DNA of 64,000 nucleotides, taken from assembly GCF_024518835.1 (NCBI RefSeq), contig NZ_JANIGO010000002.1, forward strand, positions 501,522 to 565,521. The letters run 5' to 3'. The stretch comes from Limnobacter humi (GTDB taxonomy: Bacteria > Pseudomonadota > Gammaproteobacteria > Burkholderiales > Burkholderiaceae_B). The notes beneath the pieces were generated by a model that saw nothing but the letters and a program-made list of their open reading frames with translations, had not been told where the DNA came from and did not search any database. The position numbers were made by a program, and so were the translations under genes. The first letter of the stretch is position 1. Each line of letters starts with the position of its first letter. Below are positions 7,603-16,263 of the stretch, one piece after another.

Positions 7603-9390
7603 TCACATCCCTTGAGCGGGTTGGAGCATTCGTTTACTTAGACGCCAAATCGGCTGGGAAATTGCATGCTCATTCTTCAATTCTTCTTGAAATTCTAGAA
7701 TGCCCATGCTGACCCCTTTTTTGGCCAACACAGCAGGCATGTCATCCAGCCGATATTGTCGGCGCAAGAGTTCGTACATGGGTTTGTCGATGGCAATCGA
7801 GCGTTCCTCTTGCATGTGCGCAGCAATCTGGCGAATCAGTTCCTTTTGGGCATCCACTTCCGACAATTTGGTAAATTCAAGGATAAACCGGTGTTTTCGC
7901 ATCCAGGCCACAAAACGACTGGACTTCAGGCGCCCTGACAAAACGACGGTCATTTCCAGCGGAAGGCCGGCCATGCGGTGCAGATGGTTTTCATGCAACA
8001 AGGTTGGAAACACGATCAGGTGCCCACCCGGTTCGCCCAGGTGATCGACATCGGCCAGTTGTGGCAAATGGCGGCGCTGGACCTTGAACAACAGCGCAGC
8101 GCGCAGCACCACGTACGGTTGCTTGAACCACCACAAACCAAGCGCAACCGCATTAAGCGCCGTGACCGCTGAAAACACCCACACCACCTGGCCTTGCGTA
8201 CCCATCAAAATCGCGATGGCGAAGCCAGCAGAAACAACCATGAAAAATGAATTGACGATGTTGTTGGCAGACACCACTCGCGAGCGGGCCTCTTTGGGTG
8301 CCAAGGCTTGCATGGTGGAATACAGGGGCACGCTGTACAAGCCGACCCCAGCACTGATGGCTACAAACAGCAGAAGAATCCCGATGTTACGAACTTGCGA
8401 GAAAAACAGCAGCACACCTTGCTGACTGCCAACAGACGGATAGTTGATGAGAACCCCATGCAACAGCAAGCCGGAAAACACCATCACCACCAACCCGACC
8501 AGAACCAGGCCCATTTCAATTCGCTTGTGGGACAAACGCTCGCACCAAAACGCACCGATACCCAAGCCCACCGTGAACGAAAACAGCAAGACAGTGGCCA
8601 CACCGGCACTGGCATTGAACACGGTTTTGGTCAACAACGGAAATTGCGTAAGGTAAGTGGCCCCGACAAACCACAGCCAGGAAATACCCAACAAAGACGG
8701 CCAAACCGCCGAGAGCTGGGTGGCAAAACGCACATTGCGCCAAGTTTCAGACACCACGTTCCAGTTCACGATTAGACCGGCTGAATGAGAGGGTGTGAGC
8801 GGCATGCGATGGGCTGACCATACACCAGCCAGCGCCACCAACAAACCAAAACCGCACACCACATACACCACGGTGTGACCGGCATCTGCACTCATTAAAC
8901 CACCTGCGGCGATGGTGCCCAGCAGGATGGCCATGAATGTTGCGGATTCGACCACAGCATTGGCCATCACCAATTCATGCGGCTTGAGTTGGTCTGGCAA
9001 ATAGGCATATTTAGCGGGCCCAAAGAAGGCGGCCTGCGACCCCAATAGAAACACCGCAGTGACCAGCAATTCCACCGAATTCAGAACAAAGCCAAGGCCT
9101 GTGATGAGCACGATGAACGGCTCTAGCCATTTGGCCAGGCGCATCACTTTGGTTTTGTCGTATTTGTCAGCCAGCTGTCCACTGGTTGCCGAGAAGATCA
9201 CGAAAGGCAATATGAACAGACCCGCGATGAGATTGACCAGCAAACCAGCCGACCAGTCGCCGCGCAGCGCCTCGTTGTAGGTCACCGCCAGGGTGACTGC
9301 AAATTTCAAAAGATTGTCGTTGAACGCGCCGAGAAACTGCGTCCAGAAAAAAGCGCCGAAGCGTTTGTCGCGTATCAGTGAAAGGGCCAT
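7603..9390 (-). CDS. LplT-like MFS lysophospholipid transporter with C-terminal acyltransferase remnant
   Basis: A 595-residue protein. Residues 1 to about 415 form a major facilitator domain beginning with the LplT signature FFWTQFLGAFNDNLLKFA and with the loop SGQLADKYDKTKVMR between helices 2 and 3. LplT family members flip lysophospholipids across the inner membrane. The last 180 residues follow the layout of the acyltransferase part of LplT-Aas fusions (SSRFVAWMRKHRFILEF, then ERSIAIDKP), but the catalytic H-X4-D motif is not present, so it may be a decayed or non-catalytic domain. The ATG at 9390 is preferred to 9424-9426, which lies inside the fadE terminator. No strong ribosome site is visible. 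Confidence 0.85.
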   Translation of the reverse strand: MALSLIRDKRFGAFFWTQFLGAFNDNLLKFAVTLAVTYNEALRGDWSAGLLVNLIAGLFILPFVIFSATSGQLADKYDKTKVMRLAKWLEPFIVLITGLGFVLNSVELLVTAVFLLGSQAAFFGPAKYAYLPDQLKPHELVMANAVVESATFMAILLGTIAAGGLMSADAGHTVVYVVCGFGLLVALAGVWSAHRMPLTPSHSAGLIVNWNVVSETWRNVRFATQLSAVWPSLLGISWLWFVGATYLTQFPLLTKTVFNASAGVATVLLFSFTVGLGIGAFWCERLSHKRIEMGLVLVGLVVMVFSGLLLHGVLINYPSVGSQQGVLLFFSQVRNIGILLLFVAISAGVGLYSVPLYSTMQALAPKEARSRVVSANNIVNSFFMVVSAGFAIAILMGTQGQVVWVFSAVTALNAVALGLWWFKQPYVVLRAALLFKVQRRHLPQLADVDHLGEPGGHLIVFPTLLHENHLHRMAGLPLEMTVVLSGRLKSSRFVAWMRKHRFILEFTKLSEVDAQKELIRQIAAHMQEERSIAIDKPMYELLRRQYRLDDMPAVLAKKGVSMGILEFQEELKNEHAISQPIWRLSKRMLQPAQGM

Positions 9391-9426
9391 GCAATCAGCA
9401 TAGCGCAAATGCCCGGGAACAGACAT

Positions 9427-9455
9427 AAAAAAAGCCCGGCCTAGGCCGGGCTTTT
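9427..9455 (-). terminator. Rho-independent terminator of fadE
   Basis: A perfect 11-bp stem AAAGCCCGGCC / GGCCGGGCTTT with a 2-base loop lies 52 bases beyond the fadE stop. On the minus strand it is followed by a run of T residues. A short T run on the other side makes it partly bidirectional. Confidence 0.9.
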
Positions 9456-9506
9456 GAGCCGTTTTTACTACAACAAAGTCGCAGCAAAAAAACTTCCTTT
9501 GTTAAA

Positions 9507-12002
9507 TCAAGCAGCTTCCTTGTACTCGGACACAGGCTTGGCTTCAATGATTTCATCCGGGATTTGGCCGTTGGTGCGCAGGTAGTCCTTGCTGAAGTCA
9601 TCGGTGAGGATGGCGTCAAAGCGAATGGGCTCATATTCCCGAATACCTTGAGCCAATTCAGCGGAGATCAGCTTCTTGGCCACCGCGTCTTTCAGTTGGG
9701 CTTCCAGGCCTTCGCCAACCACTTTGCCAGACGACACGGCCTTCAGGAAGTTGCTGTAGCCGGGCTCAATCGAGAGCAGCTTGTCAGCGGCTTCCAGGAT
9801 ACGGCCGGTTGGATCGGACGAACCCTCACCAACAAATACCTTGTCCAGCAGACGCTCAGCAAACACGTTGCGTTCCATCATCAGGTCGGCCACTTGAGCG
9901 TTCAGCGTGTCGCTAGGACCGCGGGTCTTGCCCATGCCGAAGGGGAATGCCACGAAGTTCAGCAGACCACCAATCGCCTTCACGGGGAAATTGCGGTTGA
10001 ATTCAACAAAAGCTTTGTCGATTTCAGCGATGGAATCTTCAATGGCCCACTTGGCATGCGCCAGTTCTTCCTTGTTGCGGCCGTTGGTCTCGTAGTACTT
10101 GATCACGGCTGTGGCCATGTACAGGTGGCTCAACACATCGCCCAGGCGGGAAGACAGGCGCTCACGGCGCTTCAGTTCGCCACCCAACACACCCATGGCC
10201 ACATCAGCAGTGAAAGCCAATGCAGCGGAACGGCGCTCCAGCGCTTTGGCGTACACGGCCATTTCGCCAGACACAGGGCTCTTGGCCAGGCGGTTGCCAG
10301 TCAAGCCCAGTACCAAGGCACGCATGGCGCGGTTGAAAATGTGGCCCAAGTGACCAAAGAATGCCTTGTCAAAGTCGCGCAGACCTTCTGCCTTGTTGGG
10401 GTTCTGGGCAGCTTGCATTTCCTTCAACACCCAGGGATGACAGCGAATGGCACCCTGACCAAACACGATCAGGTTACGCGTCATGATGTTGGCACCTTCC
10501 ACGGTGATTGCCACCGGCATGGCCTGGTAGGCTTGGCCGAGGTAGTTGCGTGGGCCAAGAATGACGGTACGGCCGCCGTGTACGTCCATGGAGCGCAGAA
10601 TGATTTCGCGCATCATTTCGGTCATGTGGTATTTCATCATCGCAGTAACAACCGACGGTGCACATTCTGCACAAGCGGTGGCAGTCAACACACGGGATGC
10701 TTCCAACTTGTAGGTCAGGCCACCAATTTTACCCGTGGCTTCCTGAACGCCTTCAAATTTGCCAATGGGCAACTTGAACTGGCGACGAATGCGGGCATAG
10801 GCACCAGTGGCGAGGTACATGCCCCACCCGGATGCGGCTGACAAGGCGGGCAGTGAAATGCCACGGCCGGCCGACAGACATTCCACCAGCATGCGCCATC
10901 CCTTGCCGGCCATTTCACGGCCACCAATGATGGAGCTCAGTGGAATGTACACATCGCGGCCAATGATCGGGCCGTTCATGAACACGGCGCCCGGGAAGTG
11001 GCGGCGACCAATCTGTACACCAGCGGTGTCCGCGGGCAACAGGGCGCAAGTAATGCCGTAATCAGTTTTGCTGGCATCCCCAAGCAGGCCTTGTGGGTCT
11101 TTCAGTTTGAATGCCAAACCAACCACAGTGGCCACAGGAGCCAGGGTGATGTAGCGCTTGCTGAAGTTCAGCATAATGCCCAGCTCTTCTTTGCCGTTGA
11201 TGTTGCGCTTAACCACAACACCAGTATCAGGAATAGCGGAGGCATCGGAACCCACTTCGGGGCCGGTCAAACCGAAACAAGGAATTTCCCGGCCATCCAC
11301 CAAGCGAGGCAGCCAGTAGTCTTTCTGCTCTTGCGTGCCGTAGTGCATGATCAGTTCGCCTGGGCCCAGGGAGTTGGGAACCATCACGGTCACGGAGGCA
11401 GTCAGCGAACGGGTAGCGATTTTGGCCACCACACAGCTTTGTGCGTAGGGAGAGAAACCCAAACCGCCGTGCTCTTTGGCAATCAACATGGCGAAGAACT
11501 TGTTCTTGCCCATGAAATCCCACACTTCCTGAGGCAGATCCTTCAGTTCGAAGGTGATCTTCCAGTCGTCGAGCATTTTGCAGAGTTCTTCGGTTTCGTT
11601 CTCAAGGAACGATTTTTCGTCGGCGGTCAGCTCGGTGTACTTCACGTTCATGAGCTTGGACCAGTCTGGCTTGCCGCCAAACATTTCGGCTTCCCACCAG
11701 GTGTCGCCCGCTTCCAGCGCATCCTTTTCGGTTTGGCTCATGGCGGGCAAGGCTTTGGAAAATGCCTTGAAAATTGGAGAAGTCAACACACCACGACGCA
11801 GGGCCGGCACGTTGAGCACCACCGCCACAGGCACATACAGCACCGCGAAAATGGTGAGGCCAACCGTACCCAAACCACCCAGGGCATAGAAGCCCAAAGC
11901 AGCAGCGCCAACGGCAGCAGTGAAGGTCAGCAGGCTTGCGCCGCTGTAGACGAGGCCTACCAGCACAACGGCTGCGAAAAGACCAAAAAGAACGTTTGAC
12001 AT
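9507..12002 (-). CDS. fadE: FadE-type acyl-CoA dehydrogenase
   Basis: An 831-residue flavoprotein of the long FadE class, which performs the first step of fatty-acid beta-oxidation (acyl-CoA to trans-2-enoyl-CoA). The N-terminus carries hydrophobic segments (about residues 4-70) that should tie it to the membrane, as in E. coli FadE. The dehydrogenase core includes FGLTGPEVGSDASAIPDTG, the typical acyl-CoA dehydrogenase signature, and GGRTVILGPRNYLGQAY further on. The last third is the DUF1974 extension specific to this class. Length matches the family (about 815). AAGGGGA precedes ATG 12002. It is monocistronic, with a terminator downstream and a 395-base upstream region shared divergently with the SRPBCC gene. 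Confidence 0.96.
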   Translation of the reverse strand: MSNVLFGLFAAVVLVGLVYSGASLLTFTAAVGAAALGFYALGGLGTVGLTIFAVLYVPVAVVLNVPALRRGVLTSPIFKAFSKALPAMSQTEKDALEAGDTWWEAEMFGGKPDWSKLMNVKYTELTADEKSFLENETEELCKMLDDWKITFELKDLPQEVWDFMGKNKFFAMLIAKEHGGLGFSPYAQSCVVAKIATRSLTASVTVMVPNSLGPGELIMHYGTQEQKDYWLPRLVDGREIPCFGLTGPEVGSDASAIPDTGVVVKRNINGKEELGIMLNFSKRYITLAPVATVVGLAFKLKDPQGLLGDASKTDYGITCALLPADTAGVQIGRRHFPGAVFMNGPIIGRDVYIPLSSIIGGREMAGKGWRMLVECLSAGRGISLPALSAASGWGMYLATGAYARIRRQFKLPIGKFEGVQEATGKIGGLTYKLEASRVLTATACAECAPSVVTAMMKYHMTEMMREIILRSMDVHGGRTVILGPRNYLGQAYQAMPVAITVEGANIMTRNLIVFGQGAIRCHPWVLKEMQAAQNPNKAEGLRDFDKAFFGHLGHIFNRAMRALVLGLTGNRLAKSPVSGEMAVYAKALERRSAALAFTADVAMGVLGGELKRRERLSSRLGDVLSHLYMATAVIKYYETNGRNKEELAHAKWAIEDSIAEIDKAFVEFNRNFPVKAIGGLLNFVAFPFGMGKTRGPSDTLNAQVADLMMERNVFAERLLDKVFVGEGSSDPTGRILEAADKLLSIEPGYSNFLKAVSSGKVVGEGLEAQLKDAVAKKLISAELAQGIREYEPIRFDAILTDDFSKDYLRTNGQIPDEIIEAKPVSEYKEAA

Positions 12003-12209
12003 GGTAAATCCCCTTGAATGCCATCAAAGTTACTGGAGCGTAACATGCGCTTTCGGTGAACAACTGTCAACCTCATTGCAGCAAAAAAACCGCCTTTTTT
12101 CTAGAGGCTCAATTCGAAATCATTCAAGTTGTTGTGTTGCGTTGCACCAATAAAAACAAACACTTGGATGCAATCGCCTGAAAACCATACAATTCCTCGA
12201 TCGAACAGG

Positions 12210-12224
12210 TTTTGCAATGCAAAA
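12210..12224. repeat. Perfect inverted repeat, candidate operator
   Basis: TTTTGCA-A-TGCAAAA, a perfect 7-bp dyad about 17 bases downstream of the candidate -10 at 12188. This placement suits a repressor operator for the SRPBCC gene or for fadE. The cognate regulator is unknown. Confidence 0.45.
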
Positions 12225-12344
12225 GAGGCAATGTGAACAATCGTCAGGCCCAAGGTGTGCCCCGCAAAGCCGCAGCCGGGCGTGCAATAGTTGTGCAAAT
12301 GCCCTCACCATGCGGGCGAGAACCCGATACACTTCAAGCAACGC

Positions 12345-12363
12345 TCGGGGTGTATAACCCCGA
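12345..12363 (+). repeat. Leader hairpin or operator upstream of the SRPBCC gene
   Basis: TCGGGGT-GTATA-ACCCCGA is a perfect 7-bp stem with a 5-base loop, ending 34 bases before the start codon at 12398. There is no T run after it, so it is not a terminator. It may be a dyad operator or an mRNA leader stem. Confidence 0.4.
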
Positions 12364-12397
12364 CAAGAACAAACCACAACAAAGCAGAGAGGAGAAA

Positions 12398-12862
12398 ATG
12401 GCAGTCAACGTGAACGTAAAAATCGAACGCACATTCAATGTGGCCTGTTCGGCAAAAAAAGCCTTCGATCAACTGGCCAATGTGGCCGACACCACCACAC
12501 TCTTCCCCAAGCTCGACAAAATCGTGGAACTGAAAGACGGCGTGTGGCGCTGGGAAATGGAGAAAATTGGTGCGGGTGGTTTATCCCACCAAGTGAAATA
12601 CACCGTGAAGTACACCAATGATGGCGCGTCAAAGATCGACTGGAACCCCGCACCTGGAGATGGCAACGCACAGGTGTCTGGTGGTTGGGTGATCACGGCC
12701 AAGGGCGACAAGGCCTGTTCCATTGCTTTCCGGTCCAGCGGTGAATTTGAAATGCCTGTGCCCCGCCTGATGAAAGGCATTGCTGAAGGCATTGTGAAAT
12801 CGGAGTTTGAAGCCCAAGTGGGCACCTTCATTGACCGCGTCAAGGCCAAGCTCGAGTCCTGA
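12398..12862 (+). CDS. SRPBCC (START/polyketide-cyclase-like) family protein
   Basis: A 154-residue protein with the layout of a small ligand-binding SRPBCC/Bet v1-like fold: an N-terminal strand (VNVKIERTFNVACSAKKAFDQLANV), central beta strands and a long C-terminal helix (GIAEGIVKSEFEAQVGTFIDRVKAKL). The ligand cannot be read. The start at 12398 is set by AGAGAGGAG just upstream; the longer frame from 12212 runs through the regulatory region. The next gene, a saccharopine-dehydrogenase-like reductase, starts 66 bases later in the same direction and may be cotranscribed. Confidence 0.85.
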   Translation: MAVNVNVKIERTFNVACSAKKAFDQLANVADTTTLFPKLDKIVELKDGVWRWEMEKIGAGGLSHQVKYTVKYTNDGASKIDWNPAPGDGNAQVSGGWVITAKGDKACSIAFRSSGEFEMPVPRLMKGIAEGIVKSEFEAQVGTFIDRVKAKLES

Positions 12863-12928
12863 TCCACTGACCAATACGCATTGAATCGCCCTGGGGCCAC
12901 TGGGGCGATTTTCGCTTTAGGAGACGAA

Positions 12929-13984
12929 ATGCCCTGGATGATTTACGGTGCCAATGGGTACACCGGAGAACTGATCGCTCGAGAGGCGGCCAAACGCGGC
13001 CTGCGCCCCATTCTGGCGGGTCGGAACGCTGCAACCGTTGAAGCCCTGGCAGCTGAATTGAACTTACCCAGCCGAAGCTTTGGCTTGCAAGATGAATCAG
13101 CGTTGTTCGAGGGGTTGCAGGATGTTGACCTGGTGCTGAACTGTGCGGGTCCGTTTTCTCAAACCGCTGAACCCATGATGTTTGCCTGTATCCAGAATAA
13201 AACGCATTACCTGGACATCACGGGGGAAATTTCCGTATTTGAACTGGCCCAAAGCTTGAGCTCCAAGGCACGCAAAGCAAAAATTGTGTTGTGCCCAGGC
13301 GTGGGCTTTGATGTGATTCCCACCGATTGCGTGGCGGCACGCCTGAAGGAAACCTTGCCCGACGCCACCCACCTGACCCTGGGTTTCGACTCCCGCAGCG
13401 GATTGTCCTCTGGCACGGCTAAAACCACAGTGGAAGCCATGAAATTGGGCGGACGAATTCGTGCAGATGGTGAAATCAAAGCTGTGGGCCTGGGGTACAA
13501 AACCCGCGACATCAATTTTGGAAACGGCACCAAATTTGCGGTCACCATTCCTTGGGGCGACGTATCCACCGCCTTTCACAGCACCGGTATTCGGAATGTG
13601 GAAGTTTATATTCCCTCCTCAGCGAAGTCTGTTCGCATGATGCGTGCGGCCAATCTGGCGCGTCCGATTCTGGGTTTGGGCTTGGTCCAAGGCATCCTCA
13701 AAAGCCAGGCTGGAAAAGTAGAAGGCCCCAACGAGGAGCAGCGGGGAAAGATGCCGGCCTACGTGTGGGGTGAGGCCCGCAATGAAGCTGGACAAACAGT
13801 CGTCGCCCGCGTGAAGACAGCCAACGGCTACAGCCTGACCATCACCGGTTCATTGGCTGTGGCCAGTTACATCTTGATGGAGAAAAACATTCCCGGTGGC
13901 GCGTATACACCGTCCAAACTCATGGGCAGTGACTTTGTGGAGCGTCTGGATGGCTCAGGGAAAATCCAGATTTCGGATGTGTGA
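12929..13984 (+). CDS. Saccharopine dehydrogenase / trans-acting enoyl reductase-like protein
   Basis: A 351-residue protein opening with a Rossmann motif (MIYGANGYTGELIAREAAKRG), which binds NAD(P)H. ADLV-type downstream strands (VDLVLNCAGPFSQTAEPM) and HYLDITGEISVF match the saccharopine dehydrogenase-like family that includes mycobacterial trans-acting enoyl reductases. Its substrate is unknown; lipid or polyketide-like molecules are likely from family knowledge. ATG 12929 follows TTTAGGAGA, which sets the start rather than the upstream frame at 12881. A bidirectional terminator follows at 14015. Confidence 0.87.
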   Translation: MPWMIYGANGYTGELIAREAAKRGLRPILAGRNAATVEALAAELNLPSRSFGLQDESALFEGLQDVDLVLNCAGPFSQTAEPMMFACIQNKTHYLDITGEISVFELAQSLSSKARKAKIVLCPGVGFDVIPTDCVAARLKETLPDATHLTLGFDSRSGLSSGTAKTTVEAMKLGGRIRADGEIKAVGLGYKTRDINFGNGTKFAVTIPWGDVSTAFHSTGIRNVEVYIPSSAKSVRMMRAANLARPILGLGLVQGILKSQAGKVEGPNEEQRGKMPAYVWGEARNEAGQTVVARVKTANGYSLTITGSLAVASYILMEKNIPGGAYTPSKLMGSDFVERLDGSGKIQISDV

Positions 13985-14014
13985 TTAACCAACGGCTCTG
14001 ATTGGTCAATCAAT

Positions 14015-14048
14015 AAAAAAGCCCGTGCCATGCAGCACGGGCTTTTTT
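14015..14048. terminator. Bidirectional rho-independent terminator
   Basis: A perfect 8-bp stem GCCCGTGC / GCACGGGC with a 6-base loop, flanked by A6 on the left and T6 on the right. It lies between the convergent reductase gene (+) and the BamE-like lipoprotein gene (-) and can end both transcripts. Confidence 0.93.
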
Positions 14049-14064
14049 GTCAGGGCTTGTTCAA

Positions 14065-14895
14065 TTACTTGCTGAACTCTTCCCGTTCAATTTTCCATCC
14101 ACCGGAGGCTTTGGTCAATTTCAGGGTTTTGTGGCCCACATCCTTGAATTTGTTGGACACATATTCCTGCTTGAAGCTGACGGTTGCCATGCTGTCCGAA
14201 GCCATTTTCACCTGGATATCCGACAGGGTAACGCTGATGGTTTCGGGCGTGGACAGGCGCTGCTTGCGTTGCTTTTCCCAGGCCGATCGAGTCATTTTGC
14301 TGGGTTTAAAAGAATCGGCATAAAAGCCCATGTAACCGGCCACATCCTTGGATGACCAAGCTGCAGCCCAATTGCTCAACATGTCGGCAATGGCAGCACC
14401 ATCACCCACATCGGCACCGGCCGCAGGCGCTGGGTCGGATGCCAGCAAGTCAGCCGCTGGAACTGCTTCAGCGGGTGCAGCCGCAGGCGCAGCGGCTGCA
14501 TCGGCCTTGACCGTGCTTGCGGGTGGTCTTTCCAAGGCAGCAACGCGAACGACTTTGTCATCTTTGAAATACACGCCATAGGGCACGTATTCATCGCCAG
14601 CACCTTCCCCTTGCTTCACCACGTAATCCCAGCGGGACTGGTCTTCCGTATTGCTCAGCATGGGCGCACCAATTTTATTTTTCACTTGCAGCGGGCTCAT
14701 GCCCAGCTTGATGCGGGCAAGGTCCACTTTGGTGATGAAATCACGGGGCCCCACATTTTCAAATTCGGAATCCAGATACTCGGGCACATCCTTGAGTGAT
14801 TTGATCGAACCACAAGCCGCCAAGGTGGTGACGGACAAAACCAAACCAAGCGTGGACAGCAAACGAGAAGCGCGGAGGTGATCAAATGTGCTCAA
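14065..14895 (-). CDS. Outer-membrane-type lipoprotein with BamE-like and NTF2-like domains
   Basis: A 276-residue protein. The lipobox LAAC at about residues 25-28 follows a hydrophobic leader, so it is a lipoprotein. Residues 55-115 resemble BamE/SmpA (IKLGMSPLQVKNKIGAPML, then WDYVVKQG). An Ala/Pro-rich linker (about 125-165) leads to a C-terminal NTF2/DUF4440-like domain (WAAAWSSKDVAGYMGFYADSF ... GGWKIEREE) also found in cell-wall L,D-transpeptidase-associated proteins. The start is TTG at 14895, supported by AAAGGGAG five bases upstream; no ATG fits before the signal peptide. Such a pairing suggests envelope assembly or peptidoglycan-linked function, which is inference. Confidence 0.85.
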   Translation of the reverse strand: MSTFDHLRASRLLSTLGLVLSVTTLAACGSIKSLKDVPEYLDSEFENVGPRDFITKVDLARIKLGMSPLQVKNKIGAPMLSNTEDQSRWDYVVKQGEGAGDEYVPYGVYFKDDKVVRVAALERPPASTVKADAAAAPAAAPAEAVPAADLLASDPAPAAGADVGDGAAIADMLSNWAAAWSSKDVAGYMGFYADSFKPSKMTRSAWEKQRKQRLSTPETISVTLSDIQVKMASDSMATVSFKQEYVSNKFKDVGHKTLKLTKASGGWKIEREEFSK

Positions 14896-14932
14896 AGTTG
14901 TCTCCCTTTGATGTGTATTGTGTTTAAGTCAT

Positions 14933-14945
14933 CCGATAATATCGG
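14933..14945. repeat. Perfect inverted repeat in divergent promoter region
   Basis: CCGATA-A-TATCGG, extendable by one pair on each side to 7 bp, lies between the divergent lipoprotein and flavoprotein genes (38 bases from the TTG start, 143 bases from ATG 15088). It is a candidate operator for either gene. The rest of the 192-base gap shows no gene. Confidence 0.45.
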
Positions 14946-15087
14946 AATGTACACGGCTTTACGCGAAAGTAACGCGGAAAACAGCACTACAGCGTGCATC
15001 TTAGCGAATCACATTGATTTCTGTAAGTGCACGACAGCGCTCTGGTACAAGGCCGACCTGCAGAAACTCTAGAAGGATTTCACCCCC

Positions 15088-16230
15088 ATGAACACCACCA
15101 TCATTGGCAGCGGCGTGGCCGCATGGACCCTGGTGCGCGAATTGCGAAAAGCGTCACCCGACATGAACATTCGGGTCATCACGGCAGACAGTGGCGATTT
15201 TTACTCCAAACCAATGTTGTCCAACGCATTGGCCAGCAATAAAACCGCGGAAAGCCTGGTGATGACGCCCGCCGCCAAGCTGGCCGAACAACAAAAAGTG
15301 GAGCTGGTGGCCCATACCTCGGTCAGCGCCTTGGATATTCACAACAAAACCGTGCGGACCGCCGTCGGGAATTTCAATTTCGACAAGCTGGTGTTGGGCT
15401 TGGGTGCCGACACCATCAAATTGCCTTTGGAAGGCAGTGGCGCTGCCGATGTGGTCAGCGTGAATGACCTGACTGACTATGCCGCGTTTCGTCGTCTGCT
15501 GGAGGGTAAAACTGAAGTGGCGGTGTTGGGTGCCGGATTGATTGGCTGCGAATTCGCCAACGATTTGCTGAAAGCGAATGTACACACCACCGTGTTTGAC
15601 TTGGCAGACCGCCCCCTGCCCCGCCTGCTGCCGCCGGAGGGCAGTGCATTTCTGCTGAACAAGTTGCAGGCACAGGGTGTGAGCTGGAAACTGGGACGAA
15701 GCGTAAACCGCATTGAAAAAACAGGCGATGGGTACGTCATCACGGACTCAACCGGGGAGACCACGACAGCGCAATTGGTGTTGTCAGCCGTAGGGCTTGT
15801 GCCCCGCACGGGTTTGGCCAAAGCCTCGGGCTTAAACGTGAACCGCGGCGTGGTGGTGAATGGTTTGGGGCAAACCAGCCACCCGGACATTTTTGCGTTG
15901 GGTGACTGTGCAGAATACCTCGGCAAATTTGTATTGCCGTACATCATGCCGGTCATGCAAGCGGCCCGAGCCATGGCGCAAACCTTGGCGGGTAACCCCA
16001 CCGAGATCAAGTTCCCGGCCATGCCGGTGGTGATTAAAACACCCGACTGCCCCACGGTGGTCAATCCACCCCTGCCCGAACATGTGGGCGCCTGGGAAAT
16101 TACTGCGGATGACAACGGTGTGAAAGCACTATTTAAAGGCGCCGATGGTGCCCTGCTGGGCATGGCCCTGCTGGGTGAGGCCACCAAAGAGAGGCAAGCA
16201 TTGGCACCCCAGTTGCCCGCCTTGCATTAA
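15088..16230 (+). CDS. FAD-dependent NAD(P)H oxidoreductase, rubredoxin reductase-like
   Basis: A 380-residue two-dinucleotide-binding flavoprotein. The FAD site is TTIIGSGVAAWTLVRELRK at the N-terminus, the NAD(P)H site is VAVLGAGLIGCEFANDLLK (about residues 146-165), and the second FAD motif is HPDIFALGDCAEY (about 269-280). No redox CXXC is present. Length and motifs fit the rubredoxin-NAD(+) reductase class, whose members pass electrons to rubredoxin for alkane oxidation or oxygen defence. No rubredoxin gene is adjacent, so the acceptor is unclear. AGAAGGA precedes the ATG. Confidence 0.85.
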   Translation: MNTTIIGSGVAAWTLVRELRKASPDMNIRVITADSGDFYSKPMLSNALASNKTAESLVMTPAAKLAEQQKVELVAHTSVSALDIHNKTVRTAVGNFNFDKLVLGLGADTIKLPLEGSGAADVVSVNDLTDYAAFRRLLEGKTEVAVLGAGLIGCEFANDLLKANVHTTVFDLADRPLPRLLPPEGSAFLLNKLQAQGVSWKLGRSVNRIEKTGDGYVITDSTGETTTAQLVLSAVGLVPRTGLAKASGLNVNRGVVVNGLGQTSHPDIFALGDCAEYLGKFVLPYIMPVMQAARAMAQTLAGNPTEIKFPAMPVVIKTPDCPTVVNPPLPEHVGAWEITADDNGVKALFKGADGALLGMALLGEATKERQALAPQLPALH

Positions 16231-16263
16231 ACTCCTGCACAACCCTTTTTACACGGACTGGCC

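Larger units (their letters stand above)
12003..12397. promoter_or_regulatory. Divergent intergenic region between fadE and the SRPBCC gene
   Basis: No convincing gene is present: the short open frames here lack ribosome sites and family resemblance. A candidate sigma-70 promoter for the rightward gene is TTGGAT (12164-12169) and TACAAT (12188-12193) with an 18-base spacer. Two perfect inverted repeats lie downstream of it at 12210-12224 and 12345-12363. Promoter elements for fadE on the other strand are not clear. Confidence 0.4.

Noticed and set aside
9564-10841. Long open frame (425 codons) on the plus strand
   Set aside because: It is antisense to fadE, with no ribosome site and a His/Gln-rich shadow-like composition.
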